From assembly GCA_036679405.1 (NCBI GenBank), contig JAVBVZ010000024.1, positions 1 to 64,000 of the forward strand: a stretch of DNA of 64,000 nt, read 5' to 3'. The position numbers were made by a program, and so were the translations under genes. Of this stretch, positions 1 to 9,700 are shown one piece after another (within the stretch, counting starts at the first letter, position 1; each line of letters begins with the position of its first letter). This DNA is from JAEYKI01 sp036679405. Lineage in GTDB: Bacteria > Bacillota > Clostridia > Christensenellales > Christensenellaceae. The notes beneath the pieces were generated by a model. It saw nothing but the letters and a program-made list of their open reading frames with translations, did no database searches and was not told where the DNA came from.

Positions 1-48
1 TTTTGGTACTGTATTGTTTTTTCAAGGTTCTCCGCTTTTCAAGCGGCT

Positions 49-86
49 CGATTATAATACCAAATTCCCTCCCTACTGTCAACCTT
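49..86 (-). promoter_or_regulatory. outward sigma-A promoter at left edge
   Basis: On the minus strand TTGACA (77-82) is followed after 17 bases by TATTAT (54-59), with an overlapping TATAAT one step further. Transcription would leave the window to the left. The transcript would start with a small GC hairpin and then GAACCTTGAAAA, which resembles the leader found before Firmicutes 16S rRNA genes. The gene it drives is outside the window. Confidence 0.65.
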
Positions 87-125
87 ATTTTTGCTTTTTT
101 ATCAATCTTTTTTGAGGGAATAAAA

Positions 126-169
126 AACCGCTCCTCATAAACTGCGTTTTATGAACGGAGCGGCGTTTT
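126..169 (-). terminator. intrinsic terminator after fprA
   Basis: Inverted repeat CCGCTCC/GGAGCGG, extended inward by TCATAAA/TTTATGA with a two-base bulge, flanked by A and T runs. It sits just past the fprA stop codon and can end transcription from the fprA side. Confidence 0.8.
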
Positions 170-176
170 TCTTTGT

Positions 177-1364
177 TCAGCCTATGGACTCTGCCAGGGC
201 TTTGCCCGCCTCGGCCGCACCCGAAAGTTCGGCGTCGCTGGGCTTAAGTTTGGCGGTCGAGGTGGCAACCACCTTGACGTCCAGATTTGAGAGCCGCTGG
301 CCCATATACTTGCTGGCTTCTCCGCTCCAACCGTAAGAACCGAACACCACTGCTTTTTTGCCCTTTACGGTGATCGGGCAAAGCGCGGTAAGGACGTTCC
401 ATACAGGCTCTAAAACATCACGGTTCAAGGTGGGCGAACCGATTGCAAACGCATCCGCCCGCTCAATTTTTTGGACCGCCGCCTGAACGCCGATTTCCGA
501 AATGTCCGCCAGTTCCACATCCAGCCCCGCGCCTTTAAGCTGCTCCGCGATCGTTTCGCCCAGCTGCTTTGTATACCCGTAGCAGGATACATACCCGACA
601 AACACCTTTTTAGGATCGTTTACCGCAGGCTGCGCCCACTTGCGGTAATTTTCTACCGACTTTTGCGGGTCGGTCCTCAAAACCGGGCCGTGGGAAGGTC
701 CTATGATCTTAATATCAAGATCCTTGATTTTGTCCACCGCACGAAGAACATACGGCGAAAAAGGCGACATGATCACGTCATAATAGTACTTTTGCGACTC
801 GACCATTTCATCCGTCAGGGGCGTTTTGTCGTCGAATATATTTTCGGCCGAAAAATGAAATCCGAACACGTCTCCCGAACTTAAGAATTTCTCAGACTCC
901 ACATACGTAAAAATGGAATCCGGCCAGTGCAGGAACGGAACGCTGAAAAACCGGATGTTCAGGTCTCCCAAATCAAGCTCGTGCCCGTCGTCTACTATAA
1001 TATAGTCCAGCGTCCGGTTGGTGATCTCTTTCAAAAAAACGCTGGCCGGCTTTGAACAGACAACTTTTGCATTCGGCGCCAGATCTAAAAGCCGGGCAAG
1101 AGATCCCGAATGGTCGGGTTCGGTATGGTTACAAATAATATAGTCAATGGTGGCCGGATCACATACATCCCGTATGCGCCCGAGCTGTTCGTCGCCGAAC
1201 GAGTCTTTCACCGCGTCCACCAAAGCTGTTTTCTTGCTTCCGCGAATCAAATAGGAGTTGTAGGAAGTTCCCCACCTGGTTTCCATGATCACGTCGAAAA
1301 CACGCAGTTTGGGGTTTTGCACGCCTACCCAATAAATTTTATCTGTAACCTTGACTGCTTTCAT
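177..1364 (-). CDS. fprA: flavodiiron protein (A-type flavoprotein, FprA)
   Basis: A 395-residue flavodiiron protein, the usual length for the two-domain class. The N-terminal metallo-beta-lactamase-like half carries the diiron ligand motif H80-x-E82-x-D84-H85; the C-terminal half from about residue 253 is a flavodoxin-like FMN domain. The family reduces O2 to water or NO to N2O in the cytoplasm of anaerobes, taking electrons from rubredoxin. A rubredoxin gene ends 15 bases upstream in the same direction, so the two very likely act as one detoxification chain. Whether O2 or NO is the main substrate cannot be told from sequence. Confidence 0.95.
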   Translation of the reverse strand: MKAVKVTDKIYWVGVQNPKLRVFDVIMETRWGTSYNSYLIRGSKKTALVDAVKDSFGDEQLGRIRDVCDPATIDYIICNHTEPDHSGSLARLLDLAPNAKVVCSKPASVFLKEITNRTLDYIIVDDGHELDLGDLNIRFFSVPFLHWPDSIFTYVESEKFLSSGDVFGFHFSAENIFDDKTPLTDEMVESQKYYYDVIMSPFSPYVLRAVDKIKDLDIKIIGPSHGPVLRTDPQKSVENYRKWAQPAVNDPKKVFVGYVSCYGYTKQLGETIAEQLKGAGLDVELADISEIGVQAAVQKIERADAFAIGSPTLNRDVLEPVWNVLTALCPITVKGKKAVVFGSYGWSGEASKYMGQRLSNLDVKVVATSTAKLKPSDAELSGAAEAGKALAESIG

Positions 1365-1379
1365 GATTTGCTCCGTTTC

Positions 1380-1538
1380 TTATTCTTTTTCAAACATAGA
1401 TTTATCTGCGCCGCACATGGGGCATACCCATTCATCCGGCACTTTCTCCCAGGGCGTTCCGGCCGGCACATCGTGGTCCGGGTCTCCCTCTGCCGGATCG
1501 TACACATATCCGCATACCGAACATACATATCTGTCCAT
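1380..1538 (-). CDS. rubredoxin
   Basis: A 52-residue protein. It has the two CxxC iron knuckles of rubredoxin, C6-S-V-C9-G and C39-P-M-C42-G, plus the conserved Y11, Y13, W30 and W37. Rubredoxin is a one-electron carrier with a single Fe(Cys)4 centre. The start ATG at 1536-1538 follows a GGAGG-type ribosome site. Position between the DUF1858 gene and fprA in one operon makes it the probable electron donor to FprA. Confidence 0.97.
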   Translation of the reverse strand: MDRYVCSVCGYVYDPAEGDPDHDVPAGTPWEKVPDEWVCPMCGADKSMFEKE

Positions 1539-1561
1539 AATGATTTCTCCTCCTGTTTTTT

Positions 1562-1771
1562 TTATTTTTCTTTATTTTCTAAATAATCGTTCAGTTTTTC
1601 CACCAGATCATCAACATCGATCCCATGGACCATTGAAGCCTGCTCCAGGTTTTCAAAACGGGCGGCGGCGCATCCGAGGCACCCCATCCCGGCAGACATA
1701 AATACGTCCGCGGTTCCTTCATCCATCTGGATCACTTCCATGATGTTCATATCCTTTGTGACTTTAGCCAT
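1562..1771 (-). CDS. DUF1858 domain protein, possible redox disulfide
   Basis: A 69-residue protein made of one DUF1858 domain. It starts with the typical VTKDMNIMEVI pattern and holds a C31-L-G-C34 pair within GMGCLGCAAA. The family is also known as hybrid-cluster-protein-associated redox disulfide and often neighbours oxidative or nitrosative stress genes. Here it is first in the operon with rubredoxin and the flavodiiron protein, 23 bases upstream of rubredoxin. A thiol redox or metal-binding role in the same pathway is inference; the biochemical function is not established. Confidence 0.85.
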   Translation of the reverse strand: MAKVTKDMNIMEVIQMDEGTADVFMSAGMGCLGCAAARFENLEQASMVHGIDVDDLVEKLNDYLENKEK

Positions 1772-1901
1772 GATTTCTTTCCTTTCTTTTGAGTATATGT
1801 TCTCATATAAACTTTTTTCATGTTCTTAAAACATACCAATATTATATTGTAAGAAACGGTTTTCGTCTACGTCCAATTGCACAGACGCCGCGTCCGCCTT
1901 G

Positions 1902-2639
1902 TTATTGAAAAGTAATAATCAGTTCCGGCGAACCGTTTTCTTTAATATAGGAAACAAAGTCCGCACCCGAAGAAATACCTTCGGGCAGCATGACGCCACC
2001 GCGCGCAACATCTTCCTCCGCATGCACGTCACTGCCCGATATGGTATAAAGCCCTTTTGCAATGGCAAAGGCCACTGCGTTCTGGTTGCGGGAAAGATGC
2101 CGCGGATGCGCGTTGAATATTTCGATCCCGTCATAACAGATGGGTTCTATGGGCGCGCCGTCGTAACGGTAGGGATGCGCCTGGAAAGACAGAAAGCCGT
2201 TTTCACGGACCAGCTTGTAAAAATCATCGTACTGCGTCTGATAGAAAAACGGATGCTCGTATAAAAAAGCTTCATCCTCTCCGTACACCAGGAAATCGAT
2301 GGGGGACTTTCCCTTAAGCGTTACTTCCATGGCCAGCATAACGGTAAGGTCCGTTCCTTCCGCCGCTTTTTTTGCCGTGCGGTACCCTTTCAAAAATTCG
2401 TCCACCCGCTGATCCCAGGGGGCGTTTTCAAGTTCTTTTTTCTCCGTAACGTTTTGATGCATATGGTCGGTAATAAAAAGATACCGGTAGCCCATTTTGA
2501 TGTATTCGCGTACCAGATGCTCTGCCGGCACCCTTCCGCAAGGCCCGGTTTCCCGGGTATGGCAATGCGTTTCTGCGGGATACAGCTTCGGCCGGGTATC
2601 TTTCACATGGCACGGCTCGCAGGCCGGATCGGTTTTCAT
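1902..2639 (-). CDS. PHP-domain protein (putative metal-dependent phosphoesterase)
   Basis: A 245-residue protein. PHP (polymerase and histidinol phosphatase) metal-site residues are visible: H25-C-H27 in AETHCHTRE, D58-H59 in FITDHMH, an AHPYRY segment, and SGSDVHAEED near the C-terminus. The N-terminal twenty residues include C7, C10 and H11, which could be a metal site or incidental. Such proteins hydrolyse phosphate esters such as histidinol phosphate or nucleotides, but no his genes are nearby, so the substrate is unknown. It is divergent from lplA. Confidence 0.75.
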   Translation of the reverse strand: MKTDPACEPCHVKDTRPKLYPAETHCHTRETGPCGRVPAEHLVREYIKMGYRYLFITDHMHQNVTEKKELENAPWDQRVDEFLKGYRTAKKAAEGTDLTVMLAMEVTLKGKSPIDFLVYGEDEAFLYEHPFFYQTQYDDFYKLVRENGFLSFQAHPYRYDGAPIEPICYDGIEIFNAHPRHLSRNQNAVAFAIAKGLYTISGSDVHAEEDVARGGVMLPEGISSGADFVSYIKENGSPELIITFQ

Positions 2640-2749
2640 GGGGTTTCGCTTCCCTTCGCTGATTTTTTCCTATTATATCATATTTAGCGTGATAAAAAAA
2701 AGAAATATGGTATAATGGCTTTGAAAAAAATACCTAAAAGGAGCCGCGA

Positions 2750-3745
2750 ATGATTGACAAATCCTACTACTATATCGCGCAGAGCGACGACCCGCATATG
2801 ACGCTCGCCTTGGAAGAGGTTATGCTGGACGCCATCCGTCCCGGAGAGATCATCTTATACCTGTATACCCACAAGAATTCGGTGATCATAGGCAAAAACC
2901 AGAACGCCTGGGCAGAATGCAGGCATGACCTTCTTTTTCAGGAAGAAGGCAAGCTTGCCCGCCGCATCTCGGGAGGCGGCGCCGTTTTCCACGACGTGGG
3001 GAACCTTAATTTTTCTTTTATTGTAGACCGCCAGGAATACGACCTGCACCGGCAGCTTTCAGTTATTTTGCAGGCGGTGAAATCCTTCGGAATCCACGCT
3101 GAATTTTCGGGCCGCAACGACATTATTGTGGACGGTAAAAAGTTTTCCGGAAACGCTTTTTGCCACCGGAAAGGCGGCTCTTTCCACCACGGGACCATTT
3201 TGATCGACGTGGATAAAGCAAACCTCGCAAAATACCTGCAGGTCTCCGTCGATAAAATCGAGTCGAAAGGCATTAAATCCGTTCGTTCCCGGGTATGCAA
3301 TTTAACCGAGTACAACCCTGAAATAACCGCCCAAAGCATGACGGATGCGCTGATTCGCGCTTTTGAAAAAGAGTACGGCGCGGCCGCGCCGTACAGGCCG
3401 TCTTCAGATGAACAGGAAAAAGCCGGCCGCCTTGCGGCACGCAACGAAAAATGGGACTGGCTTTTCGGCGCCACCCCCAAATTTGACATCACCCTGTCCG
3501 CCCGTTTTGAATGGGGCGGCGTGGAAATCGGCTTTGCGCTGAAAGACGCCGTGACCGAGGAAGTCCGCATTTATTCGGATGCGATGGACGCGGATTTTAT
3601 TGAAACCGTCTCTGCGGCGCTTTGCCGCCAGCCCTTCCGCTCCAGCGTACTTGCCGGGGCCGTATCCGCTCTTCCTGCGGAAACCGGCCTGCAAAAAACC
3701 ATTCTTTGCGACATTAGCGAATTTTTGCAGAGCAAAGCGTTTTAA
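2750..3745 (+). CDS. lplA: lipoate-protein ligase
   Basis: A 331-residue protein of the length of bipartite LplA. It has the lipoyl-AMP-binding signature RRISGGGAVFHD at residues 71-82 and the conserved lysine in VDGKKFSGNA near 130. A C-terminal accessory domain from about residue 240 contains the KWDWLFG segment typical of two-domain ligases. It activates free lipoate with ATP and attaches it to lipoyl domains. No lipoyl-dependent complex is encoded here. A TATAAT lies at 2711-2716 upstream. Its stop overlaps the convergent addA stop by a few bases. Confidence 0.93.
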   Translation: MIDKSYYYIAQSDDPHMTLALEEVMLDAIRPGEIILYLYTHKNSVIIGKNQNAWAECRHDLLFQEEGKLARRISGGGAVFHDVGNLNFSFIVDRQEYDLHRQLSVILQAVKSFGIHAEFSGRNDIIVDGKKFSGNAFCHRKGGSFHHGTILIDVDKANLAKYLQVSVDKIESKGIKSVRSRVCNLTEYNPEITAQSMTDALIRAFEKEYGAAAPYRPSSDEQEKAGRLAARNEKWDWLFGATPKFDITLSARFEWGGVEIGFALKDAVTEEVRIYSDAMDADFIETVSAALCRQPFRSSVLAGAVSALPAETGLQKTILCDISEFLQSKAF

Positions 3746-6726
3746 ACCCGGGTCTGGATATTGCCGCGCAAAAAGCACAGCCAACGTTCCCCTACCGGAA
3801 CGCCGGTCACGGCGAAAAGCGCGTCCGCATATAAAGAAAGCTGGTTTTCATAAATTTTTTTGTATTCCTGCACGTCGCCGCGGACCCAGTCCGTTTTATA
3901 ATCCACCAGCACCCAGGCGTCCCCCTCTTTGAAAGCAAGGTCCAAAACGCCCTGCACGGTTACAAACAGATCGCTTTCATAACCGACCCTGCGCGCGGGC
4001 ACCCGGACGTTAAACGGCATTTCCTTGATGATTTTTTTGGAAGAACGGATGCGTCCGGCCAGATCTGTTTCAAAAAAAGCGTCGATCATCCCGGCGTTTT
4101 TTTCTATGGCTTCCCGCTCGGCGCTTGTGATGATCTCCCGCTCAAACAGGCGCGCCGCCGCCTTTTGTGCCGTATCGGCTTCAAAGCCGATGTGTTCCAT
4201 AACGGCATGCACCAATGTGCCCAGCTTGGCACCGGTAATTTCGCTTTCATCCCGGACCGGACGGACGCCCACCCGAAGCGGCCCCGTCTTTTTTTTGATT
4301 TCGCTGACCGAAAGCTTTGCCGGAACTTTTAAGCGGCGGGGCAGAAAAATAATCTCTTTAGGCGGCCCTTTTTGCTCATATTCTTTTTTCAGCGCATGGT
4401 TTAAGTCTTCTAAATCGAGCGCCCGCCGCCCGTCCGCCGCGCCCGCGGCTATTTCGGGCACAGACACCCGGACCGTTTGGGGCAGCGCGCCCATGACCCA
4501 GTCGAGCATACAGTTTGCCTGCGCATATTCTTTTTCTCCCGCGGCATATTCCGCCCAACCCGCAAAAGCTTTTTCCGCATCGGGCACACAGCCGCACAAA
4601 AACAGCTTTTCCCGCGCACGCGTCATGGCAACATACAGAACGCGCAGGCTTTCCGATTTGTATTCCGCCTTCAGGCGGGCCGCGGCAGCCTCCCGTGCGG
4701 CGGTGGGCCGGAAGACGCATTTTTCCGTATCCACAAAATTCGGCAGCACGCCCATTTCCGAATGGACCAGGATCTGCTCGTTTGAAAAAAGATCCCGCAT
4801 ATTAAACCGGCGGTGCAGATTGCACAGGAAAACCACCGGGAATTCCAGCCCTTTGGAATGATGCATGGTCATCAGGCGGACTGCGTCCGTTCCTGCGGCC
4901 GGTTTTATCTTTACATAGCTGCCCTCGCGTTTTTTAAGGTCCAAAAGCGCGCGGACCACCAGGTACAGGCTGCCTTCGCGCGCCCCGGCCAAAGAGAGGA
5001 TGAGCTCTTTTAACGCTTCAAAGGCTTCCCCCTTCCCTCCGCTCGCACAGAGCATAAACGCGCGGAAATCAAAGGCCTCGGACGTTTTTTCAAGAAAATC
5101 ACGAAAAGGGAGCGCCGACTCGCATACCTTTAAATACTCTATCTTTTCAAAAAAACCGCGCAGCTTTTGCGCCGCCGCATCGCCGTGCGTCTGCGCATAT
5201 GCGCCGGCCGCCTCAAAATACGGCATACCGAAACCGGATAGCCGAACGGCGGCGAGTTCGTTTTCATCTAAAACAAACGTTCGTAAAACGCTCAGCAGGG
5301 GCACGTCCTGCAGCGGGTTTTCCACCATACGCAGGATATTTACAAACAGGTCCAGTTCCGGAATGTCTTTTTTTTCTTCCATGTCGAAAACCAAAGGGAT
5401 GCCGCGGCTCCCGAACACTTTTTTCACCGCGTCCGAAAACGCGGAGCGCGAGCGCACCAGCAGCGCAATGTCTCCGTAACGCACACGGTTTTCCGGTACG
5501 GGGTCTGCGGTCATTTCCTGTATTCTATCTGCGATCATACAGGCTTCCCGGAAATTTTTTTCTTCCGCTCCGCCCGCCTCGCAGATCAGCGCCTCCACAT
5601 TTCCCTGCGAATCGGTTTTGCAGATCAGGCGTTCTTCGGGCGTGTATTCGATCTCGCCCAAACCGGGAGACATCACTTTTTCCATGATGCCGTTCACCGC
5701 ATCCACCACCTGCCGCGCGCTCCTGAAATTTTCGTTCATGCACAGAAGCTCGCCCGCAAGCGCCGCATCTTTAAATTCCGCCGCTTTCTTCAAAAATATT
5801 TCGGGATCGGCCAGGGTAAATTTATAGATGCTCTGCTTGATATCGCCCACCATAAAAAGGTTGTCTTCCCGTGCGATGCAGCGGATAACGGCTTCCTGCA
5901 CCGGGTTGGTATCCTGGTATTCGTCTACAAAAATATAATCAAAATCATACGGGCGTTCCCGGAGCACCCGCAGGGCCATATGCAAAAGGTCGTCATAGTC
6001 CGCGCCGTTTTTCTCCGCTTTTTTGGCGGCGTATATTTCTTTAAAGCGGTTTGTGATGCGGATCATGCAGGCCACGTCCGGCTGGGTGTGTGCGTACTCT
6101 TCTCTTATTTGGGGCGAATCGCCGCCCGCCTGCCTGCAGTAAGTTTCATACGGGATCGTTTCTGCAAACGAAAGCCATCCGGCCGGGTCGGGCTTGGAAC
6201 GGGAAAAATTATGCAGTTTCAAAACGATGCGGGCAATGTCTTCGTCCCTTCCCCGTTTGGTATACCGCATGACCACCCTTAGAAAATCAGCCTCCCCGGC
6301 TTCATAGAGTTCTTCCAGCATTTCTTCCATGCTTTCCGCGCAAAGGACCTGCGTTTCTTTTTCATCCAGTATCCGAAACCCGCGCGAAATGCCCAGCAGG
6401 TCGTAATTTTCACGAATGATACGGCTGCACAGGCTATGAAACGTTCCGATAGCCGCACCCGAAACCAGGTCTGCCTGGTCGCGCATGCGTTTGTCTTCTG
6501 CATGGCGCAAAAGGGCGCGCGCGATCCTCGCCTTCATCTCCCCCGCCGCCGCGTTGGTAAAAGTGGTCACCAGCATCCGCCGGATATCCGCGCCCTTCGA
6601 GATAAGCGAAACGATCCTTCCGGTAAGGACGCTGGTCTTTCCCGAACCGGCCGCAGCGGAAACCAGCACGCTTTGCCCGCTGATCTCAACGGCTTTTTTC
6701 TGTTTTTCAGTGTATGTCATCGCCAT
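3742..6726 (-). CDS. addA: ATP-dependent helicase/nuclease AddA
   Basis: The motor and 3'-strand nuclease subunit of AddAB, which resects double-strand breaks and defends against foreign DNA. I chose the ATG at 6724-6726 (994 residues) because AGGAGGT lies 10 bases upstream; an in-frame ATG at 6762 exists but has no better site. Walker A AAGSGKT is at residues 25-31, the UvrD-type Walker B is FVDEYQDTNPVQ, and the C-terminal RecB-like nuclease shows GTLVHAVMEH and VLVDYKTD. It is shorter than the roughly 1,200-residue Bacillus protein but the domain set is complete. Its start overlaps the addB end, suggesting coupled translation. Confidence 0.95.
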   Translation of the reverse strand: MAMTYTEKQKKAVEISGQSVLVSAAAGSGKTSVLTGRIVSLISKGADIRRMLVTTFTNAAAGEMKARIARALLRHAEDKRMRDQADLVSGAAIGTFHSLCSRIIRENYDLLGISRGFRILDEKETQVLCAESMEEMLEELYEAGEADFLRVVMRYTKRGRDEDIARIVLKLHNFSRSKPDPAGWLSFAETIPYETYCRQAGGDSPQIREEYAHTQPDVACMIRITNRFKEIYAAKKAEKNGADYDDLLHMALRVLRERPYDFDYIFVDEYQDTNPVQEAVIRCIAREDNLFMVGDIKQSIYKFTLADPEIFLKKAAEFKDAALAGELLCMNENFRSARQVVDAVNGIMEKVMSPGLGEIEYTPEERLICKTDSQGNVEALICEAGGAEEKNFREACMIADRIQEMTADPVPENRVRYGDIALLVRSRSAFSDAVKKVFGSRGIPLVFDMEEKKDIPELDLFVNILRMVENPLQDVPLLSVLRTFVLDENELAAVRLSGFGMPYFEAAGAYAQTHGDAAAQKLRGFFEKIEYLKVCESALPFRDFLEKTSEAFDFRAFMLCASGGKGEAFEALKELILSLAGAREGSLYLVVRALLDLKKREGSYVKIKPAAGTDAVRLMTMHHSKGLEFPVVFLCNLHRRFNMRDLFSNEQILVHSEMGVLPNFVDTEKCVFRPTAAREAAAARLKAEYKSESLRVLYVAMTRAREKLFLCGCVPDAEKAFAGWAEYAAGEKEYAQANCMLDWVMGALPQTVRVSVPEIAAGAADGRRALDLEDLNHALKKEYEQKGPPKEIIFLPRRLKVPAKLSVSEIKKKTGPLRVGVRPVRDESEITGAKLGTLVHAVMEHIGFEADTAQKAAARLFEREIITSAEREAIEKNAGMIDAFFETDLAGRIRSSKKIIKEMPFNVRVPARRVGYESDLFVTVQGVLDLAFKEGDAWVLVDYKTDWVRGDVQEYKKIYENQLSLYADALFAVTGVPVGERWLCFLRGNIQTRV

Positions 6727-9700
6727 GATCGAAAAGACCTCCTCCCTCCGTTTTTTCCGCAATGTGCCTGAGAATGTCGCTGCGCGTCTTTTTTTCTTTT
6801 CTGTCCGGTATATCCGTTTCGTCTATCAGGCATATACTGCGAAAATCACAATACGTGCAGGGAAGCGTATTCTTTTCATTTGGGCGGGGCCCGATTTCTA
6901 TGCAGCCTCCGGCAATCTCGCCCGCCGCGCGCGCGACCAGCGTTTTTGCATACGCCATCAGCCGCCCGATCTCCTTTTGCGTGTATACGTCTTTTGCATC
7001 CGCGGCGTAATACGCGCCGTCTTTCTTGATGCGCAGGCTTAAGGAAACAACGTTTTTGCCGTCATACCCGTATACCTGTTTTGCTTCCTGCGGCGCAAGG
7101 GCCTGCAGCCCTTTCATTTTATATTTATCCATCACGCCGTCCGGGTCGAACACCTCGGTGAGCGGTAGCTTTACGGTAAAATAATCCGCGCCAGCGGCCT
7201 GCGCGTTTGGAAACCTTTGTTTAAAGTATTCCAGCCCGGCCAGCATATAAATAACCAGCTGAAGGGCAAGTCCTTCATAAAAATCCTGCAGGGACCAGCT
7301 TTTTTCCCCTGTTTTATAGTCTACCACCTTAAACAGGGTTTCTTCTCCGATCCGGGCCAGATCCAGCCGGTCTATAACGCCGCCCATGCGTACGCCCGCA
7401 ATATCCATTTCAAAATGGTGCTCGGTTTCTTCCATGGTGAGGCAGGAAGTTTCAAACTGCCGCCGGATGGCCAAAAGCGCCCAGTGAAGCTCCTGCTCCA
7501 GCAAAGAGAGCGTGTTTTCATTTTTTTTGTCCAGGGTATATTTGATTTCTTCCGTGCGGGCGGACCGGGCGCTTTCGCAAAGCAGGCCGTAAAGTTCCCC
7601 GTCCGTCGCCTTATCCCAGCCTTTGCCCGCCGCCTTCAGTTTTTTGGATACGCCGTCCAGCACCTTGTGCACATAATTGCCGACGTCCAGATATTCTATG
7701 CCGCTTTCACGGGGGAGGCGGGGCTGAAGACCGTAGAGCACATAATGCCTGAACGGGCAGGAAAAGTATGTTTCGTACCGGCTCACGCTGGCCGTCCCCA
7801 TGCCGTAAAGTTCCCCGGCATATTTTTTATCCATTTGCCCGGCGGCATACGTCCGCGCGGCAAACCGTTCATATTTTAAGACGGTTTCCCGCGTTTCTTC
7901 CCGCGCAAGCATGGCGGCCAGATAAGGATGCTCCTGCCCGCCGTGCCCGTCCGCAAGTTCTTTAAGTTCCTCGGCGGCGCGCATCATTGCATTTTCACGC
8001 AGCACCCCCAGGTGCTGCGCGGCGCTTTCTTCGCTGATATCCATAATCTCATGCAGGCGGGTGATCAGGGAAGAAGGCTGCTGCTGCCCGGCCGGCGAAA
8101 AGTCGTGGTAGCTGAAAATCATTTTTTCCACCGGCAGCGAAAGCAGACGGTAGATGGCAAGCTTCTGCCGCTCAATGGGGGAAAGCGACGGCCTGCCGAG
8201 AATTTCTTCCATAATATATTCTTTTTCTGCGGGCGTCAGGATGCCTGTTTCTTCTTCATAATTCGGAATTTTTCCTTCGTTCACGCCAAGCAGGACAAGC
8301 GCGCGGACATCCTGCAAACGCAGGACCCCGGCCTGCCCGACCGCCACTTCGTCCGCGCCCTGAGGGATCAGGCGTATGGACGCGGCTTCAAACCCGCTTT
8401 TCAGTATGTCCGCAAGCTCAAACGGAGACATTTCCGTATCCTTTAAAATTTCTTTTGCCTGCTCTAAAACTTCGCCGATCTTCTGATAGGCTTTTTCAAA
8501 ATATTCCGCGCTCTCAAAAAGCTCGAGGCGGATAAACTCTTCCGTTTGGGCGGCAAGGCGTTCTTCTATGCCCATCTTAAGCATATACGCAAAAAGCAGA
8601 TCGATCAGTTCCCCGGCCGTCTTCGCGGCGGCAGCCCTCTTTTTAAAATGAAGCGCGGGCACGGCGCAGCGCAGGCGCGCAGCTTCCGCCTTCCCGTCCG
8701 CAAAAGGATGCGTAAAGCCGTACGCGCCCGAGATGTTTTCAAACGCATAATTTTTTAAAACGGATACGTCCCCGTCCCCGGGGCCAAACGCCGATTCTAT
8801 ATGTGCAAGCAGCCTTTCCTTGGACAGCCGACCGCCCGCCATACGGAGGGCGGACAACAAAAAGCGCGCAATAAAATTTTCCTGCGCGCTGCGCTGATCA
8901 TCCAAAAAAAACGGGATGCTCGCCTGCGTGAATTTTTCTTTGATAATGGTTTCGTATTCGCTCACGTTGCCCAGGGCCACTGCAATCGCGCCCATGGCAA
9001 TGCCTTCTTTGGTATGAAGCTGCGCAATCGCCTCCGCAGCGGCGGCCACCTCCTGCGCGGGATCCAGCGCACGGATGATCTGCACGTCCCGGGCCGGATT
9101 TTTAAGGCGGGTATGCGGATAGGCATACAGGTTTTGCGCCACATGGGCGGCCTCCCCCTGCCGCCGGCCGGAAGGCGGAAGAAAAACCAGCTTTGCGCCG
9201 CCCGCCGCTTTTTGCAGCAGGGCTCTCTCCCGGCGCGCAGGCGCAAAAAGGTCTGCGTCCGCGTCGCCCGGGTGCGTATCCAAAAAGGTTACGGCCGTAT
9301 TTTTTGCCGTTTGTGCAATTTCGCCCACCATGCGCGCCATTTGGGTGGTGTACAGCCCGAAATCCAGAATATAGACGTCGGATTCGGCAATAAACCGGCA
9401 GTCGCGCACATGCTCTGCGGCGATATTCATGCAGTCTTCTCCGGTAAGGGCATGGTCTTTTAACGTTTCTTCAAATTTCTCATACAGAAATGCAAGGTCT
9501 TTTAATTTGGGGCCCGCCGCGCCGTTTTCGGACCCGAGAGACGCGATCTGCTCCGGCGTGATGTCCATAGACTTCATCTCTGCGATCACCCCGGCAATAT
9601 CCATGCAGATATTCTGCGCATGCACCGCCGCGCCCAGTACGGCAAGTTCGTTTCCGTAAAGGCCCATGATCCGGCGCAGCACCATACTTTTGCCCGGCAT

